This document shows positions 1 to 8,527 of a stretch of DNA of 11,874 nt, piece after piece (position 1 is the first letter of the stretch; the number at the start of each line of letters is the position of its first letter). This DNA is from CAKSIN01 sp964423705. Its GTDB lineage: Bacteria; Bacillota; Clostridia; UMGS1810. The DNA is taken from the NCBI GenBank assembly GCA_964423705.1, contig CAYRGA010000051.1, positions 1-11,874 on the forward strand, written 5' to 3'. The position numbers were made by a program, and so were the translations under genes. Under the pieces are notes generated by a model. That model was not told the origin of the DNA and did not search any database. It saw nothing but the letters and a program-made list of their open reading frames with translations.

Positions 1-39
1 CAATATAATATTATATAACATTTATTAATAAAAATCAAG

Positions 40-68
40 TTGTCAAATTAATAAAAAGATGATATTAT
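40..68 (+). promoter_or_regulatory. Sigma-A promoter of comEC-holA
   Basis: A -35 box TTGTCA (40-45) and a -10 box TATTAT (63-68) are separated by exactly 17 bp, which is a good match to the vegetative promoter consensus. Transcription would begin near position 75, leaving a short AT-rich leader of about 28 nt before the ATG at 103. An AAGGA ribosome binding site lies at 91-95. A second TATAAT (74-79) has no matching -35 box. The extreme AT-richness of 1-90 makes chance matches easier, so the call is good but not certain. Confidence 0.7.
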
Positions 69-102
69 ATTAATATAATAATTGTAAATTAAGGACAAAC
101 AT

Positions 103-2289
103 ATGCTTACCCATCTCAAATCCTACTCAAAAATATATACATATGCACTTATCATACTTGCCGTATCACTTCGCATATTTATGTGGAATGTCAGTTATGA
201 AAAGGATTTTTCAATAGCGGAAAAACTCACACCGTGCGTGATAACCTGCCAGATTTCGTCCGTGCCCGAAAAAGTCGTTTCACATACGACCTTTAATGCT
301 AAAATAAAAGACGGTGCCGAGATTAGCGAAGCCGTGCGGATAAGCGTTTCAAATTCCGAAAAATTGGATTTTTACTGCGGAGATACCGTGAAGCTTGCTG
401 TTGAACCGACCGTCCTGTATGATGAAATGAATCCCGGTAATTTCAGCTACAAGGAATATCTGAAATCGCAGGGTGTTTGTGCTGCGATGAAATCGGACAT
501 AGTGAAAGTCAAATCCATCAAACACGAAAAATACTATAAATTCTACCAAGTCAGAAACAGCATAATCGATAATTTTTTCAAATATATGCCCTACAATGAA
601 GCAAGCCTCGCAACTGCGCTTGTAACCGGAAACAAAAAATTTCTTCCGGATGCAATAAAAAATGATTTTAAGGAAGCAGGCGTATATCACATTGTCGCTG
701 TTTCCGGACTTCATCTGAGTATTTTCATATTATTTATGTCGTATTTATACAAACGCATAAAAAACAATTTATATATAAAGCAATACATCGCATTTGCGGT
801 AAATCTCATATGCACCGTTTTTCTGTTCTCATTTACAGGCTTCGGAGTATCGGTCGAACGTGCCGCTTTGATGACGATACTTTTGAATTTGGCCGCAGTA
901 GCAAACAAGGAGTACACACCCGGCTTTTCTCTCGCCGCAGCGGCTGTAATTATATTTATTTTCAGACCATACAGCTTTTTTGATGTGTCGTGCAGACTGT
1001 CGTTTCTCGCTACTGCCGGAATAATTACCGGTGTATTCATTATACAGAAATACAACTTAAACGAGCTTAAATTTCACTCTACAATAGAAAGCCTTATCCT
1101 GACCGTCGGTGCGTGGATTTTTACACTGCCTGTAAGTGTATACGAATTCGGCGGAATATCACTTATATCATTTGTCAGCAATATCACCATCGTAGCATTG
1201 GCACCATTTGCACTGTGCTTTTCATATATTTTCTCAGTTGCATGCATGATTATGCCCGAGTTTATACGCACCGCCACTGCAGGAGCAGCAGTAGCTCCGC
1301 TTAACCTGCTGATTAAGCTGTCAAGCATATTTGCGGACATTCCCGGAGCATATGTAAGCGTTTATCCGCAGATGATGTACACATTATCAATAAATGCATT
1401 GATTTTCCCGGCGATTTTGTTTATAATAAAACAAAGACACCGAGTGCTGTGTACCATTACTCTGTCCGGAATTATTACGCTGAACATGTGCCTTGCGTTC
1501 GGCGGTCTGCAAGCAGGCTCATGCAAGATTTCATTTATAAATGTGGGACAGGGTGACTGTGCGGTTATAAAAACACCGAAAAACCAAGTCATTATGATAG
1601 ACTGCGGCTCGGAAACCCAAAGGCAGATTGCTCAAAACAACGTGATTCCGTACTTAAACCGTGCAAATATTGCCGAAATAAATGCTGCCATCCTCACCCA
1701 TTATCATGACGACCATGCAAATGGAATAATACCTCTGATAGAAAGCGGCAAAATCCGTAGGCTGTATCTTCCGGACTGCCACAGTGCCGATGACGAAAAA
1801 AAGCTTGAGGACATGATAGTCACCAAGGCGGTAGCCGCTAATATACCGATTGAATTTATCAGTAAAGGCGATAAAATTAAAGCTGACAAACACTCGGAAT
1901 TTAATATCCTGAATCCTGACAAAAAACTGACATCCGACGCGAATAACAAATCTATCGTCGCAATGCTTAACTGCTATAATTCACGTGTATTATTCACGGG
2001 TGATATAGAAAAGGAAACTCAGTACAGATTGATGAAATCCGACATTAAAACCGATATTCTGAAAGTACCACATCACGGCGGAAAATCAGAGTTATCACCG
2101 CTTTTTGCCAAAAAATGCAAACCCAAATACGCAGTTATATCCTGCGGCACAAACAACATGTACAAGCATCCGCATGCCCATACGCTAAATGCATACAACG
2201 GTTCTGTCATATATCGCACGGATAAGGATAGACTGGTAACCTTTACCATAACCGAAAACTCAATCAATTCAACCAAACGAGAGGAATAA
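103..2289 (+). CDS. comEC: ComEC/Rec2 family DNA internalisation protein
   Basis: This is the inner-membrane channel that moves single-stranded DNA into the cytoplasm during natural transformation. The 728-aa protein has the full family layout. An N-terminal membrane segment (about 10-28) precedes a soluble OB-like domain to about residue 145. The polytopic Competence domain (about 165-445) carries the hallmark AVSGLHLS motif at 199-206. A C-terminal metallo-beta-lactamase-like domain has GQGDC (482-486), HYHDDH (533-538), TGDIE (632-636) and VPHHGG (655-660). The metal-binding HxHxDH pattern is intact, so the putative nuclease domain looks competent. The ATG at 103 is preceded by AAGGA at 8-nt spacing and a sigma-A promoter. 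The length is normal for Firmicute ComEC and there is no frameshift. Immediate coupling to holA is the classic Firmicute order. The ComEA DNA receptor often found just upstream is not in the window. Confidence 0.96.
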   Translation: MLTHLKSYSKIYTYALIILAVSLRIFMWNVSYEKDFSIAEKLTPCVITCQISSVPEKVVSHTTFNAKIKDGAEISEAVRISVSNSEKLDFYCGDTVKLAVEPTVLYDEMNPGNFSYKEYLKSQGVCAAMKSDIVKVKSIKHEKYYKFYQVRNSIIDNFFKYMPYNEASLATALVTGNKKFLPDAIKNDFKEAGVYHIVAVSGLHLSIFILFMSYLYKRIKNNLYIKQYIAFAVNLICTVFLFSFTGFGVSVERAALMTILLNLAAVANKEYTPGFSLAAAAVIIFIFRPYSFFDVSCRLSFLATAGIITGVFIIQKYNLNELKFHSTIESLILTVGAWIFTLPVSVYEFGGISLISFVSNITIVALAPFALCFSYIFSVACMIMPEFIRTATAGAAVAPLNLLIKLSSIFADIPGAYVSVYPQMMYTLSINALIFPAILFIIKQRHRVLCTITLSGIITLNMCLAFGGLQAGSCKISFINVGQGDCAVIKTPKNQVIMIDCGSETQRQIAQNNVIPYLNRANIAEINAAILTHYHDDHANGIIPLIESGKIRRLYLPDCHSADDEKKLEDMIVTKAVAANIPIEFISKGDKIKADKHSEFNILNPDKKLTSDANNKSIVAMLNCYNSRVLFTGDIEKETQYRLMKSDIKTDILKVPHHGGKSELSPLFAKKCKPKYAVISCGTNNMYKHPHAHTLNAYNGSVIYRTDKDRLVTFTITENSINSTKREE

Positions 2290-2294
2290 TTAAA

Positions 2295-3281
2295 ATGCAG
2301 AGAATTAAAAACGATATTAAAAATGAGGTGTTTTCAAAGATTTATTTACTGCACGGTCCGGAGGCATATCTCACGGAATACTATGCAAAGCTGATAATCG
2401 ATAAATGTACAGACAGTGAAACCCGAGATTTTAATCTGCTGAAAATATCATCAGAGCTTCCCGACGAAAAAACGGTAGATGAATTTATAAGCTCTTATCC
2501 GTTCATGAGCGACAAGAAAATTCTTTATATACGCAGCAGCGGCTTATTCAAGAAAGCCTCCGAGGCACAAAAAAAATACTGGAGCGGCGTATTTGACGAG
2601 TTGCCAGACTACATCACCGTTATCTTTTCGGAAGCTGAAGCAGATAAACGAAATGCCCTCTATAAACAGCTGGCAAAGGCGGGATACACCCATGAATTTC
2701 CGTATATGGATGAGCGTTCACTGATGCAGTGGACTGCAAAAATCCTGGGTGCGGACAAGCTGAGCATCAATGCTTCCGATGCCGCGTATCTGGTGGAAAT
2801 ATGCGGTCCGTCAATGAATAATATAAAAAACGAGCTTGACAAGTTAATCGCATATAAGCATGAAAAATCCGTTGTCACACGCGAAGATATTGAGCTTGTG
2901 ACGGTGAAGGGCATCGAAAACCGTATCTTCGATATGATAAACGATGTGATACGAAAGCAACGGAAATCGGCTTTTGAAAAACTAAACGACCTTAAAACCT
3001 TAAATGAAGAACCGATTAAGATTATAAGCATTATATTCAAAAAATTCTCAGGATATAAAAAGCTGTATGCCCTAAGGGACAGACCGATTAAGGAAACATG
3101 TCGTCTATGCGGCATGTATGAAAAATACGTCAAAGCCGATATGTCACTTTTAAAATCCATTCCGCAAAGTAAAATAGATAATATAATGGAAACATGCATG
3201 GAAATGGACTTCGGAATTAAATCCGGTAAAATCGACAAATGGCTGGCTGTGGATATTTTAATGACAAAAATAGCTGAATAA
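2295..3281 (+). CDS. holA: DNA polymerase III, delta subunit
   Basis: This is the clamp-loader delta subunit, which opens the beta sliding clamp within the DnaX complex for processive replication. The 328-aa length is typical. The N-terminus shows the family pattern YLLHGPEAYL (17-26), the degenerate nucleotide-binding loop of delta. A YPFMSDKKILYIR stretch follows, corresponding to the strand and loop after the first AAA+ helices, and a helical C-terminal domain contains the conserved 'LK.LNEEPIKIISIIFKKF' type region. The ATG lies only 5 bp after the comEC stop, and its ribosome binding site (AGAGG, 2280-2284) sits inside the comEC end, so the two are co-transcribed and probably translationally coupled. 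In many Bacilli rpsT follows holA; here the next gene is convergent instead. Identification rests on motif pattern and gene order. Confidence 0.93.
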   Translation: MQRIKNDIKNEVFSKIYLLHGPEAYLTEYYAKLIIDKCTDSETRDFNLLKISSELPDEKTVDEFISSYPFMSDKKILYIRSSGLFKKASEAQKKYWSGVFDELPDYITVIFSEAEADKRNALYKQLAKAGYTHEFPYMDERSLMQWTAKILGADKLSINASDAAYLVEICGPSMNNIKNELDKLIAYKHEKSVVTREDIELVTVKGIENRIFDMINDVIRKQRKSAFEKLNDLKTLNEEPIKIISIIFKKFSGYKKLYALRDRPIKETCRLCGMYEKYVKADMSLLKSIPQSKIDNIMETCMEMDFGIKSGKIDKWLAVDILMTKIAE

Positions 3282-3355
3282 ATCCGTTTTTCTAAAACGA
3301 TTGTGTCCGGTACGGACTCAAAATTCTTCTGACAGCACAAAGCAGCAGCTTGTTG

Positions 3356-3409
3356 AAATAATTACAGAATATGGCGGACAACTCATTCACCATATTCTGT
3401 AATTATTTT
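3356..3409. terminator. Bidirectional intrinsic terminator between holA and the permease
   Basis: A perfect 19-bp inverted repeat (arms 3356-3374 and 3390-3408, 15-nt loop) is flanked by an A-rich left side and a TTTTA tail on the right. It sits between two convergent genes and can fold in RNA from either strand, with T-runs on both exits. The stem is AT-rich at its base and longer than a usual terminator. Two small hairpins lie between holA and it: arms 3285-3290/3294-3299 (CGTTTT/AAAACG) and 3305-3309/3313-3317 (GTCCG/CGGAC). Confidence 0.75.
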
Positions 3410-3440
3410 ATATTAAGCATATTCTTCGCACTCTTTCACA

Positions 3441-4541
3441 TCACTTTATCAAAAGCATAAAAGCTGTCAATATTATTACAAAAGAAAAATTGAATACAGA
3501 AAACAGGCATATATAGTGTGCCGACTGTCCTGGATTATGCCACAGATATTCACGGAAGGTGATAAGGCTGGCAAGAGATGCTATAAGTGTACCGGCACCG
3601 CCGATATTCACTCCCCACAAAAGCTCTCTGTAATTGTCTGTAAACTGCGACAGCAATATCGCCGAAGGTACATTGCTTATAACCTGGCACGACAGCACGC
3701 TGAACACAAGCGTACTCTTATCCAAAAGCATTTTAAAAAAATCCCGAACAGCGCCGATTCTTGACATATTGCCCGAAAAGACGAAGAAAAACACGAAGGT
3801 CAAAAGAAGCGGATAGTCGACATCATGAAGTGCCTTTCTGTCAAAAATCAAAAGCACCGCCGGTATTACCGCAAGCCCTACTCCGTACGGAATCCCGCGG
3901 AACACTATAGCGATTGAAAGTGCAAAAAGCACCAGATAAACAGATGTTCTTCCAACGTCGATACTGATTTCGGAATCCGGTATTTCAAGTGGCTCCGACT
4001 TTACGAAAAGGCAGCAAACCGTGATAAGCACCACTGCCAACACAAACGGCGGTGCCATTACAGACACAAATTCACTGTTGGGTATCTCAAATTTTGTATA
4101 CAGGTACAGATTCTGCGGATTACCGAATGGAGTCAGCATACCGCCGAAGTTCGCCGCTATGTTCTGCATTATAAACGTAAACGCCATATACTTTTCCTTT
4201 TTTGCCGTTGTGAGCACCAAATACCCCAACGGCAGAAAAGTAAGCAGCGCCATATCGTTTGCAATGAGCATAGAACCGATAAAGGTTATGTACACAAGTG
4301 CAAGTATACTCAGCTTGGTTGTCTTAAAATATTTTATGATTTTTCTGGAAAGCATATAAAAAAAGTTAATGTCTTTCAGCGCACAAACCACCGCAAGCAC
4401 ACAGAAAAGGCACGACAAGGTTTTGAAGTCAAAATATCCAAGATACTCCTTGTCGGGCGGAACAATAAACGCTGTTATAAGTGCCGCGAAAAAAGCCACA
4501 AGCATTACTGTATTTTTCTTTGCAAATGATATTATTTTCAC
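3441..4541 (-). CDS. ArsB/NhaD/SLC13-superfamily anion permease (YbiR/CitMHS-like)
   Basis: A 366-aa, very hydrophobic inner-membrane protein with about ten predicted membrane segments. Superfamily hallmarks are visible in both halves: ANDMALLTFLP (94-104) after a re-entrant-type helix, then NIAANFGGMLTPFGNPQNL (127-145). In the second half come ISNVPSAILLS (288-298) and GGAGTLIASLASLITF (314-329). This inverted-repeat organisation is typical of the Ion Transporter superfamily, whose members carry dicarboxylates, citrate, arsenite or Na+/H+. The substrate cannot be read from the sequence. No ArsR-like regulator or arsenate reductase is nearby, so an arsenic role is not supported. The start is GTG (4539-4541) with GGAGG five bases upstream; no better ATG is present. 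It lies 34 bp after the PHP gene and is the last gene of the galM operon, ahead of the shared terminator. Confidence 0.85.
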   Translation of the reverse strand: MKIISFAKKNTVMLVAFFAALITAFIVPPDKEYLGYFDFKTLSCLFCVLAVVCALKDINFFYMLSRKIIKYFKTTKLSILALVYITFIGSMLIANDMALLTFLPLGYLVLTTAKKEKYMAFTFIMQNIAANFGGMLTPFGNPQNLYLYTKFEIPNSEFVSVMAPPFVLAVVLITVCCLFVKSEPLEIPDSEISIDVGRTSVYLVLFALSIAIVFRGIPYGVGLAVIPAVLLIFDRKALHDVDYPLLLTFVFFFVFSGNMSRIGAVRDFFKMLLDKSTLVFSVLSCQVISNVPSAILLSQFTDNYRELLWGVNIGGAGTLIASLASLITFREYLWHNPGQSAHYICLFSVFNFSFVIILTAFMLLIK

Positions 4542-4575
4542 TTTATCCTCCGCCTGTTAATCCTCGATACTTTTA

Positions 4576-5304
4576 TTAAATCCACTCATGAGCGATAGCC
4601 TCCAAAGTATATCCTCCGCCCAAGCTTTCTGCGGTTCTGTAGTGCTTAAGAGCACATTTTCCGTCGGCTATCTTCGATACAAGCTCTTTTATATCCTTCG
4701 GGTTTTCTTCAAGTTCAACCGCTGTCAGGTATTTCCTGATTCCATGATGATTATCGCTGCCGACTGTTTTAAACAAATCATAGCTTTCCGCGTAAATTCC
4801 GGCAAGTCGATTTTCTCTATCCGGCACGGTGGCATTCAGCACTTCCACTCCGTCGATTTTCCACGGAATAAGACGTATAAGCTCGATATAATCGGCCTGT
4901 CTGTAAGGATGCGCCTGTACAACGATACCGCCGTCCTCGTGAACACGGTCGAAATAATTCTCCAAGCTCCACTTATCGCAGTCGGGATTATTATACAGCC
5001 AATGCGCGTCAAGACCATAGGTCAAAAAATCCGTTCCGTAATGCGAATACTCCCATGCAAAGAACACCGACATATCAAGCTTCTCGCCCTCGTTTCGTGC
5101 ATTTTCATATCCTTTTTTAAAAGCATCCACCCTACTTTTCCAATCAAGTCTGCGGATTACGGTCGTGTTTCCGTTAAAAAAATGGTCTGTAATAACAATA
5201 CCGTCGTATCCAAGACTGTGATAAGCTCTCACCAGGCTTGCGGCATCTGTTACGCTGCATCTGCTGACTTCACTCGTATGACAGTGCATTTCATATCTGT
5301 ACAT
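4576..5304 (-). CDS. PHP-domain metal-dependent phosphoesterase
   Basis: A 242-aa stand-alone PHP (polymerase and histidinol phosphatase) domain protein, predicted to be a cytoplasmic metal-dependent phosphoesterase. Counting from the chosen start, the ligand set is visible: H7 and H9 in HCHTSE, D40-H41 in VITDHF, E85 in AWEYS, H132 in QAHPYR, and D184/H186 in GSDNHH. These are the conserved metal-site motifs of the YciV/RnaseAM-like and histidinol-phosphatase-like branches. The substrate is not predictable; nucleotides, histidinol phosphate or short RNA/DNA are all possible. The ATG at 5304 is chosen over the upstream in-frame codon at 5340 because the conserved HxH strand begins right after it and a purine-rich ribosome binding site (GGGGAGAGG) precedes it. 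It starts 52 bp after nadE with no terminator between, so it should be part of the same transcript. Confidence 0.88.
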   Translation of the reverse strand: MYRYEMHCHTSEVSRCSVTDAASLVRAYHSLGYDGIVITDHFFNGNTTVIRRLDWKSRVDAFKKGYENARNEGEKLDMSVFFAWEYSHYGTDFLTYGLDAHWLYNNPDCDKWSLENYFDRVHEDGGIVVQAHPYRQADYIELIRLIPWKIDGVEVLNATVPDRENRLAGIYAESYDLFKTVGSDNHHGIRKYLTAVELEENPKDIKELVSKIADGKCALKHYRTAESLGGGYTLEAIAHEWI

Positions 5305-5356
5305 ATGCACCTCTCCCCTCACCATAATCAAAAACACCAAAATATATCCCTTGAAC

Positions 5357-7309
5357 TTACATTTTTTCTATATTTTTCAGCCAAAGCGCACTTGAGGCAT
5401 CACTGGGCATACGCCAGTCACCGCGCGGCGACAGACATGCACTGCCGACCTTTACACCATCCGGCAGACAGCTTCTTTTAAACTGCTGCGTGAAAAATCT
5501 TCTGTAGAAATTCTTAATCCATTTTAATATCACTTCGTCGGGATAATCTCCTTCAAACGCTTTACATGCCAAATAGTATATCTTTTTCGGTTCAAAGCCG
5601 TATCTTAAAATATGATACAAATAAAAATCATGCAGCTCATAAGGTCCGACTATATTTTCCGTTTCCTGGCTTATTTTTCCGTTTTCATCCGGCGGTATAA
5701 GCTCGGGACTTATCGGAGTTTCTATGATATCGCGCAGCACCTCCGCACAATTTTCAAAAACATTACCGTCACATATGCTTTCTATCATCCATTTAACCAA
5801 AGTTTTGGGGATACTGGCATTTACTCCGTACATGCTCATGTGGTCGGCATTATAGGTACACCATCCCAGTGCAAGCTCGCTTAAATCGCCGGTTCCCACT
5901 ACCAGACCGCCGTTTTTTCCGGCATAATCCATAAGCACCTGTGTACGTTCCCGCGCCTGCACATTTTCGTACGTGACATCATGCTTGGACGGCTCCTGTC
6001 CTATATCTGCGAAATGCTGCATACATGCATCTTTTATGTTTATCTCATCACTCGAAATACCCAAAAGTTCCATAAGCTTCACTGAATTTGAGTGAGTTCT
6101 CTCAGAGGTTCCGAAGCACGGAAGGGTTATACCCATAACATCACTCGGATTCATGTTAAGCTCCGCAGCCGCCTTTACGCTCACCAAAAGTGCCAATGTC
6201 GAATCAAGTCCGCCGGAAACACCGATCACAGGCTTTAATCCGGTAACTGCAAGCCGCTTCTTAAGCCCGGCTACCTGCATCTCAAATATCTGCATACACC
6301 TGTCCGCTCTGTCCTTTTTGACAGTCGGTACAAAGGGGTGCTTTGAAAGTGCGGCATATGAAGCATCTGCCTCAAATTTATCATACGGAACATGAACTCT
6401 TTCCACATTTTGAATGTCCGAATAAAGAGCTACACTGTCGCGGAAGGTAGTCATTTTCTTTCTGTCAGCCTTTATTTTACCTATATCAAAATCAGCCGTA
6501 AGAAGGTAATCCGTGTCAACTCCGAACGAATTTTCGGCGATAACCGAGCCGTTTTCCGCAAACACAGAATGTCCCGAAAAGACCAGATCACCCGTAGATT
6601 CAGTACAGCCCGCCGAAGTATAGGCATAACAGCACAGCGTACGCGCCGACTGCTGACACACCAAATCCCTCCTGTACTTTCTCTTGGCAATGGTTTCATT
6701 GCTGGCAGACAGGTTAATCACAAGCTGTGCGCCGCCCAATGCCAAAAATGTGCTCGGCGGTATAGGTGCCCATAAATCTTCGCATATTTCCGCACCGAAT
6801 TTAACTCTGCCTCCGATATCGAAAACTAAATTCCTACCGACGGGAATTTCATAAGGCTCGGAGCCCTGCGGGCTGATTTCAAGTGATGAAATTGCATTCC
6901 TTTTCAAATCCTCCGAGGATGCAAACCACCTTTTTTCGTAAAACTCGTTATACGAAGGTATGAAGGTTTTCGGGATAATTCCCATTATACTGCCGCGATA
7001 TACCACAACGGCGCAGTTGTATATCAATCCATCTATTTCCAAAGGCAGACCCACCGCGAAAATTCCGCTGAGTTTTTTGCTTTCTTTGACTATCAAATCA
7101 AGCGATGAAAGTCCTCCGTCCGTAAGTGCGGTTTGAAAAAACAAATCCGCACACGTATAGCCGGTAATACACAGCTCCGGAAAAACAGTGATATCCGTTC
7201 TGCGCTCCTCCGACTTATGCATAAGTGATATTATTTCCCTTGTATTTGCCGCAGTATCTGCCACACTGACGTTTGGCACCGCACATGTAACTCTTATAAA
7301 ATCGTACAT
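5357..7309 (-). CDS. nadE: Glutamine-dependent NAD+ synthetase
   Basis: The enzyme converts nicotinic acid adenine dinucleotide to NAD+ using ATP and ammonia released from glutamine, the last step of NAD synthesis. It is 650 aa from the chosen start, the usual size of the two-domain glutamine-using form. The N-terminal nitrilase-type glutaminase domain (about 1-280) has its E-K-C triad: E45 in FPELCITGY, K114 in IIPKTF and C176 in GAEICEDLW. The C-terminal ATP-pyrophosphatase synthetase domain (about 320-640) has the PP-loop SGGLDS at 365-370. All catalytic positions are present, so it should be functional without free ammonia. The ATG at 7309 (MYDFIRV) is preceded by GGAGAGG at good spacing; an upstream in-frame codon (7360) would overlap the galM stop and has no better site. 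It lies 47 bp after galM, probably in one operon. No niacin riboswitch or NrtR/NiaR site was recognised. Confidence 0.97.
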   Translation of the reverse strand: MYDFIRVTCAVPNVSVADTAANTREIISLMHKSEERRTDITVFPELCITGYTCADLFFQTALTDGGLSSLDLIVKESKKLSGIFAVGLPLEIDGLIYNCAVVVYRGSIMGIIPKTFIPSYNEFYEKRWFASSEDLKRNAISSLEISPQGSEPYEIPVGRNLVFDIGGRVKFGAEICEDLWAPIPPSTFLALGGAQLVINLSASNETIAKRKYRRDLVCQQSARTLCCYAYTSAGCTESTGDLVFSGHSVFAENGSVIAENSFGVDTDYLLTADFDIGKIKADRKKMTTFRDSVALYSDIQNVERVHVPYDKFEADASYAALSKHPFVPTVKKDRADRCMQIFEMQVAGLKKRLAVTGLKPVIGVSGGLDSTLALLVSVKAAAELNMNPSDVMGITLPCFGTSERTHSNSVKLMELLGISSDEINIKDACMQHFADIGQEPSKHDVTYENVQARERTQVLMDYAGKNGGLVVGTGDLSELALGWCTYNADHMSMYGVNASIPKTLVKWMIESICDGNVFENCAEVLRDIIETPISPELIPPDENGKISQETENIVGPYELHDFYLYHILRYGFEPKKIYYLACKAFEGDYPDEVILKWIKNFYRRFFTQQFKRSCLPDGVKVGSACLSPRGDWRMPSDASSALWLKNIEKM

Positions 7310-7356
7310 TCTAATCCTCTCCGAACCCTTACAATATTTTACACATAAGTGATAAA

Positions 7357-8391
7357 TCAATTCACATCAAATTTATATACGGTGGTATAGTCATACTTGT
7401 CACCGCATCTGAGTATCGGCGAAGGAAAGAAGCTGAAGCTCGTACTGTTCGGGAAGAACTGCGTTTCAAGGCAAATCGCATCATGAGGTGCATATACGGC
7501 GTTATCCTTGCACACTCTGCCCTCCTCTATGACGTTTCCTGTGTACACTTGCATTCCCGGCTTTTCCGTGTATGTCGTCATTTTTATGCCGCTTTCGTCA
7601 CCGATAAGAACTGCCGCCTCACGCATGCCACAGCCGTCAAGCACATAATTGTGGTCATATCCGTCGAAAAGTCTAATCTGAGTGAAATCAGCATCTATAT
7701 CCCTGCCTATTTTCTTAGGCTCCCTGAAATCAAACGGCGTATTTTCTACCGAAAGTATCTCACCTGTCGGCGCACATGTACTGTCTGCCGGCGTATAAAA
7801 AGCTGAATTTATCTTAAGTGAATGTCCGAGCACGCTGCCGGAATTGTGACCGTTAAGATTAAAATAGCTGTGGTTTGTGAAGTTGACTACAGTATCCTTG
7901 TCCGAAACAGCCTCATAGCGAATTTCAAGGGAATTATCATCTGTAAGGGTATAGGTTACCTTACAATCGAGATTTCCCGGGAAGCCTTCTTCGCCATCGT
8001 GACTTAAATATGTAAATTCCACACTTGAACCGTTTTCGTCATAGCAGGCACCATTCCATACTCTGTGTGCAAAGCTTATGTTGCCGCCGTGAAGAGTATT
8101 GCCCTTACTGTTTGCCGCAAGCTTGTAAACCTCACCGTTCAGCGTAAACCGAGCCTTTCCGATTCTGTTCGCCACTCTTCCTACAGCCGCGCCGAAATAT
8201 CCATTGTTATCCTCGTATTCGCTGATGCTGTCACGTCCCAGCACAACATCAGTTCCGTTTACATATAAGTTCTTTATAATGCAGCCGAGGCTTATAAATT
8301 CGGCAGAAAGTCCCTTTCCGTTGTCTGCCTTGTATACATATACCTCCTGTCCGTCTTTCGTTACTCCGAATAATTCTTTTTTAACGCTCAT
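7357..8391 (-). CDS. galM: Aldose 1-epimerase (mutarotase)
   Basis: The enzyme interconverts alpha and beta anomers of glucose, galactose and other aldoses, feeding the Leloir pathway and glycolysis; it is cytoplasmic. The 344-aa length is normal. Family landmarks from the chosen start are GRVANRIGKARF (71-82), GNTLHGG with H101, NFTNHSYFNLNG with catalytic H174, the YDHNYV motif (245-250) and the C-terminal LETQFFPNS with catalytic base E309. The pair H174/E309 matches the acid/base pair of characterised GalM proteins. The ATG at 8391 (MSVKKEL) has GGAGG seven bases upstream; an earlier in-frame codon at 8451 lacks a comparable site. It is the first gene of the leftward operon behind the promoter at 8528-8556, with a leader of roughly 130 nt containing a palindrome. 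No galK, galT or galE is in the window. Confidence 0.95.
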   Translation of the reverse strand: MSVKKELFGVTKDGQEVYVYKADNGKGLSAEFISLGCIIKNLYVNGTDVVLGRDSISEYEDNNGYFGAAVGRVANRIGKARFTLNGEVYKLAANSKGNTLHGGNISFAHRVWNGACYDENGSSVEFTYLSHDGEEGFPGNLDCKVTYTLTDDNSLEIRYEAVSDKDTVVNFTNHSYFNLNGHNSGSVLGHSLKINSAFYTPADSTCAPTGEILSVENTPFDFREPKKIGRDIDADFTQIRLFDGYDHNYVLDGCGMREAAVLIGDESGIKMTTYTEKPGMQVYTGNVIEEGRVCKDNAVYAPHDAICLETQFFPNSTSFSFFPSPILRCGDKYDYTTVYKFDVN

Positions 8392-8487
8392 AATATCCCC
8401 TCCGTCTTTTTTGCGATAATAATTTTTATATTTATTAAAATTCTGCTTCATTATCGAAATGTTTTTTGATTTTATTTAAAATTATAA

Positions 8488-8517
8488 GCTTTAAGAATTT
8501 TATATAATAAATTTCTG
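8488..8517. repeat. Copy 1 of a 30-bp palindromic element (galM leader)
   Basis: It matches 27 of 30 positions of the element at 11845-11874. Both begin GCTTTAAGAATTTTAT and end with TTCTG. Within it, AGAATTTTAT (8494-8503) and ATAAATTTCT (8507-8516) form an inverted repeat with one mismatch and a 3-nt centre. It lies a few bases downstream of the predicted galM start of transcription, so it could be an operator or a 5' mRNA hairpin. Confidence 0.65.
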
Positions 8518-8527
8518 CCATGTGTCA

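Noticed and set aside
2660..3340. A 226-codon open frame on the minus strand opposite holA.
   Set aside because: It mirrors the codon structure of holA, has serine/isoleucine-rich low-complexity translation and no promoter or ribosome binding site; treated as antisense shadow.
3441..4541. Arsenite efflux pump (ArsB) as the specific function of the permease.
   Set aside because: The fold is related, but there is no arsenic regulator, reductase or ATPase nearby and the protein is shorter than typical ArsB; only the superfamily is supported.
4588..5481. A 297-codon open frame on the plus strand opposite the PHP gene and the end of nadE.
   Set aside because: Its translation has no recognisable motif, spans two well-supported genes on the other strand and lacks a good ribosome binding site; the metal-ligand motifs clearly support the minus-strand genes.
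8392..8521. A riboswitch in the galM-nadE leader, for example an NAD+- or sugar-related one.
   Set aside because: The leader is about 130 nt and very AT-rich with a single weak dyad; I could not recognise any known aptamer core.
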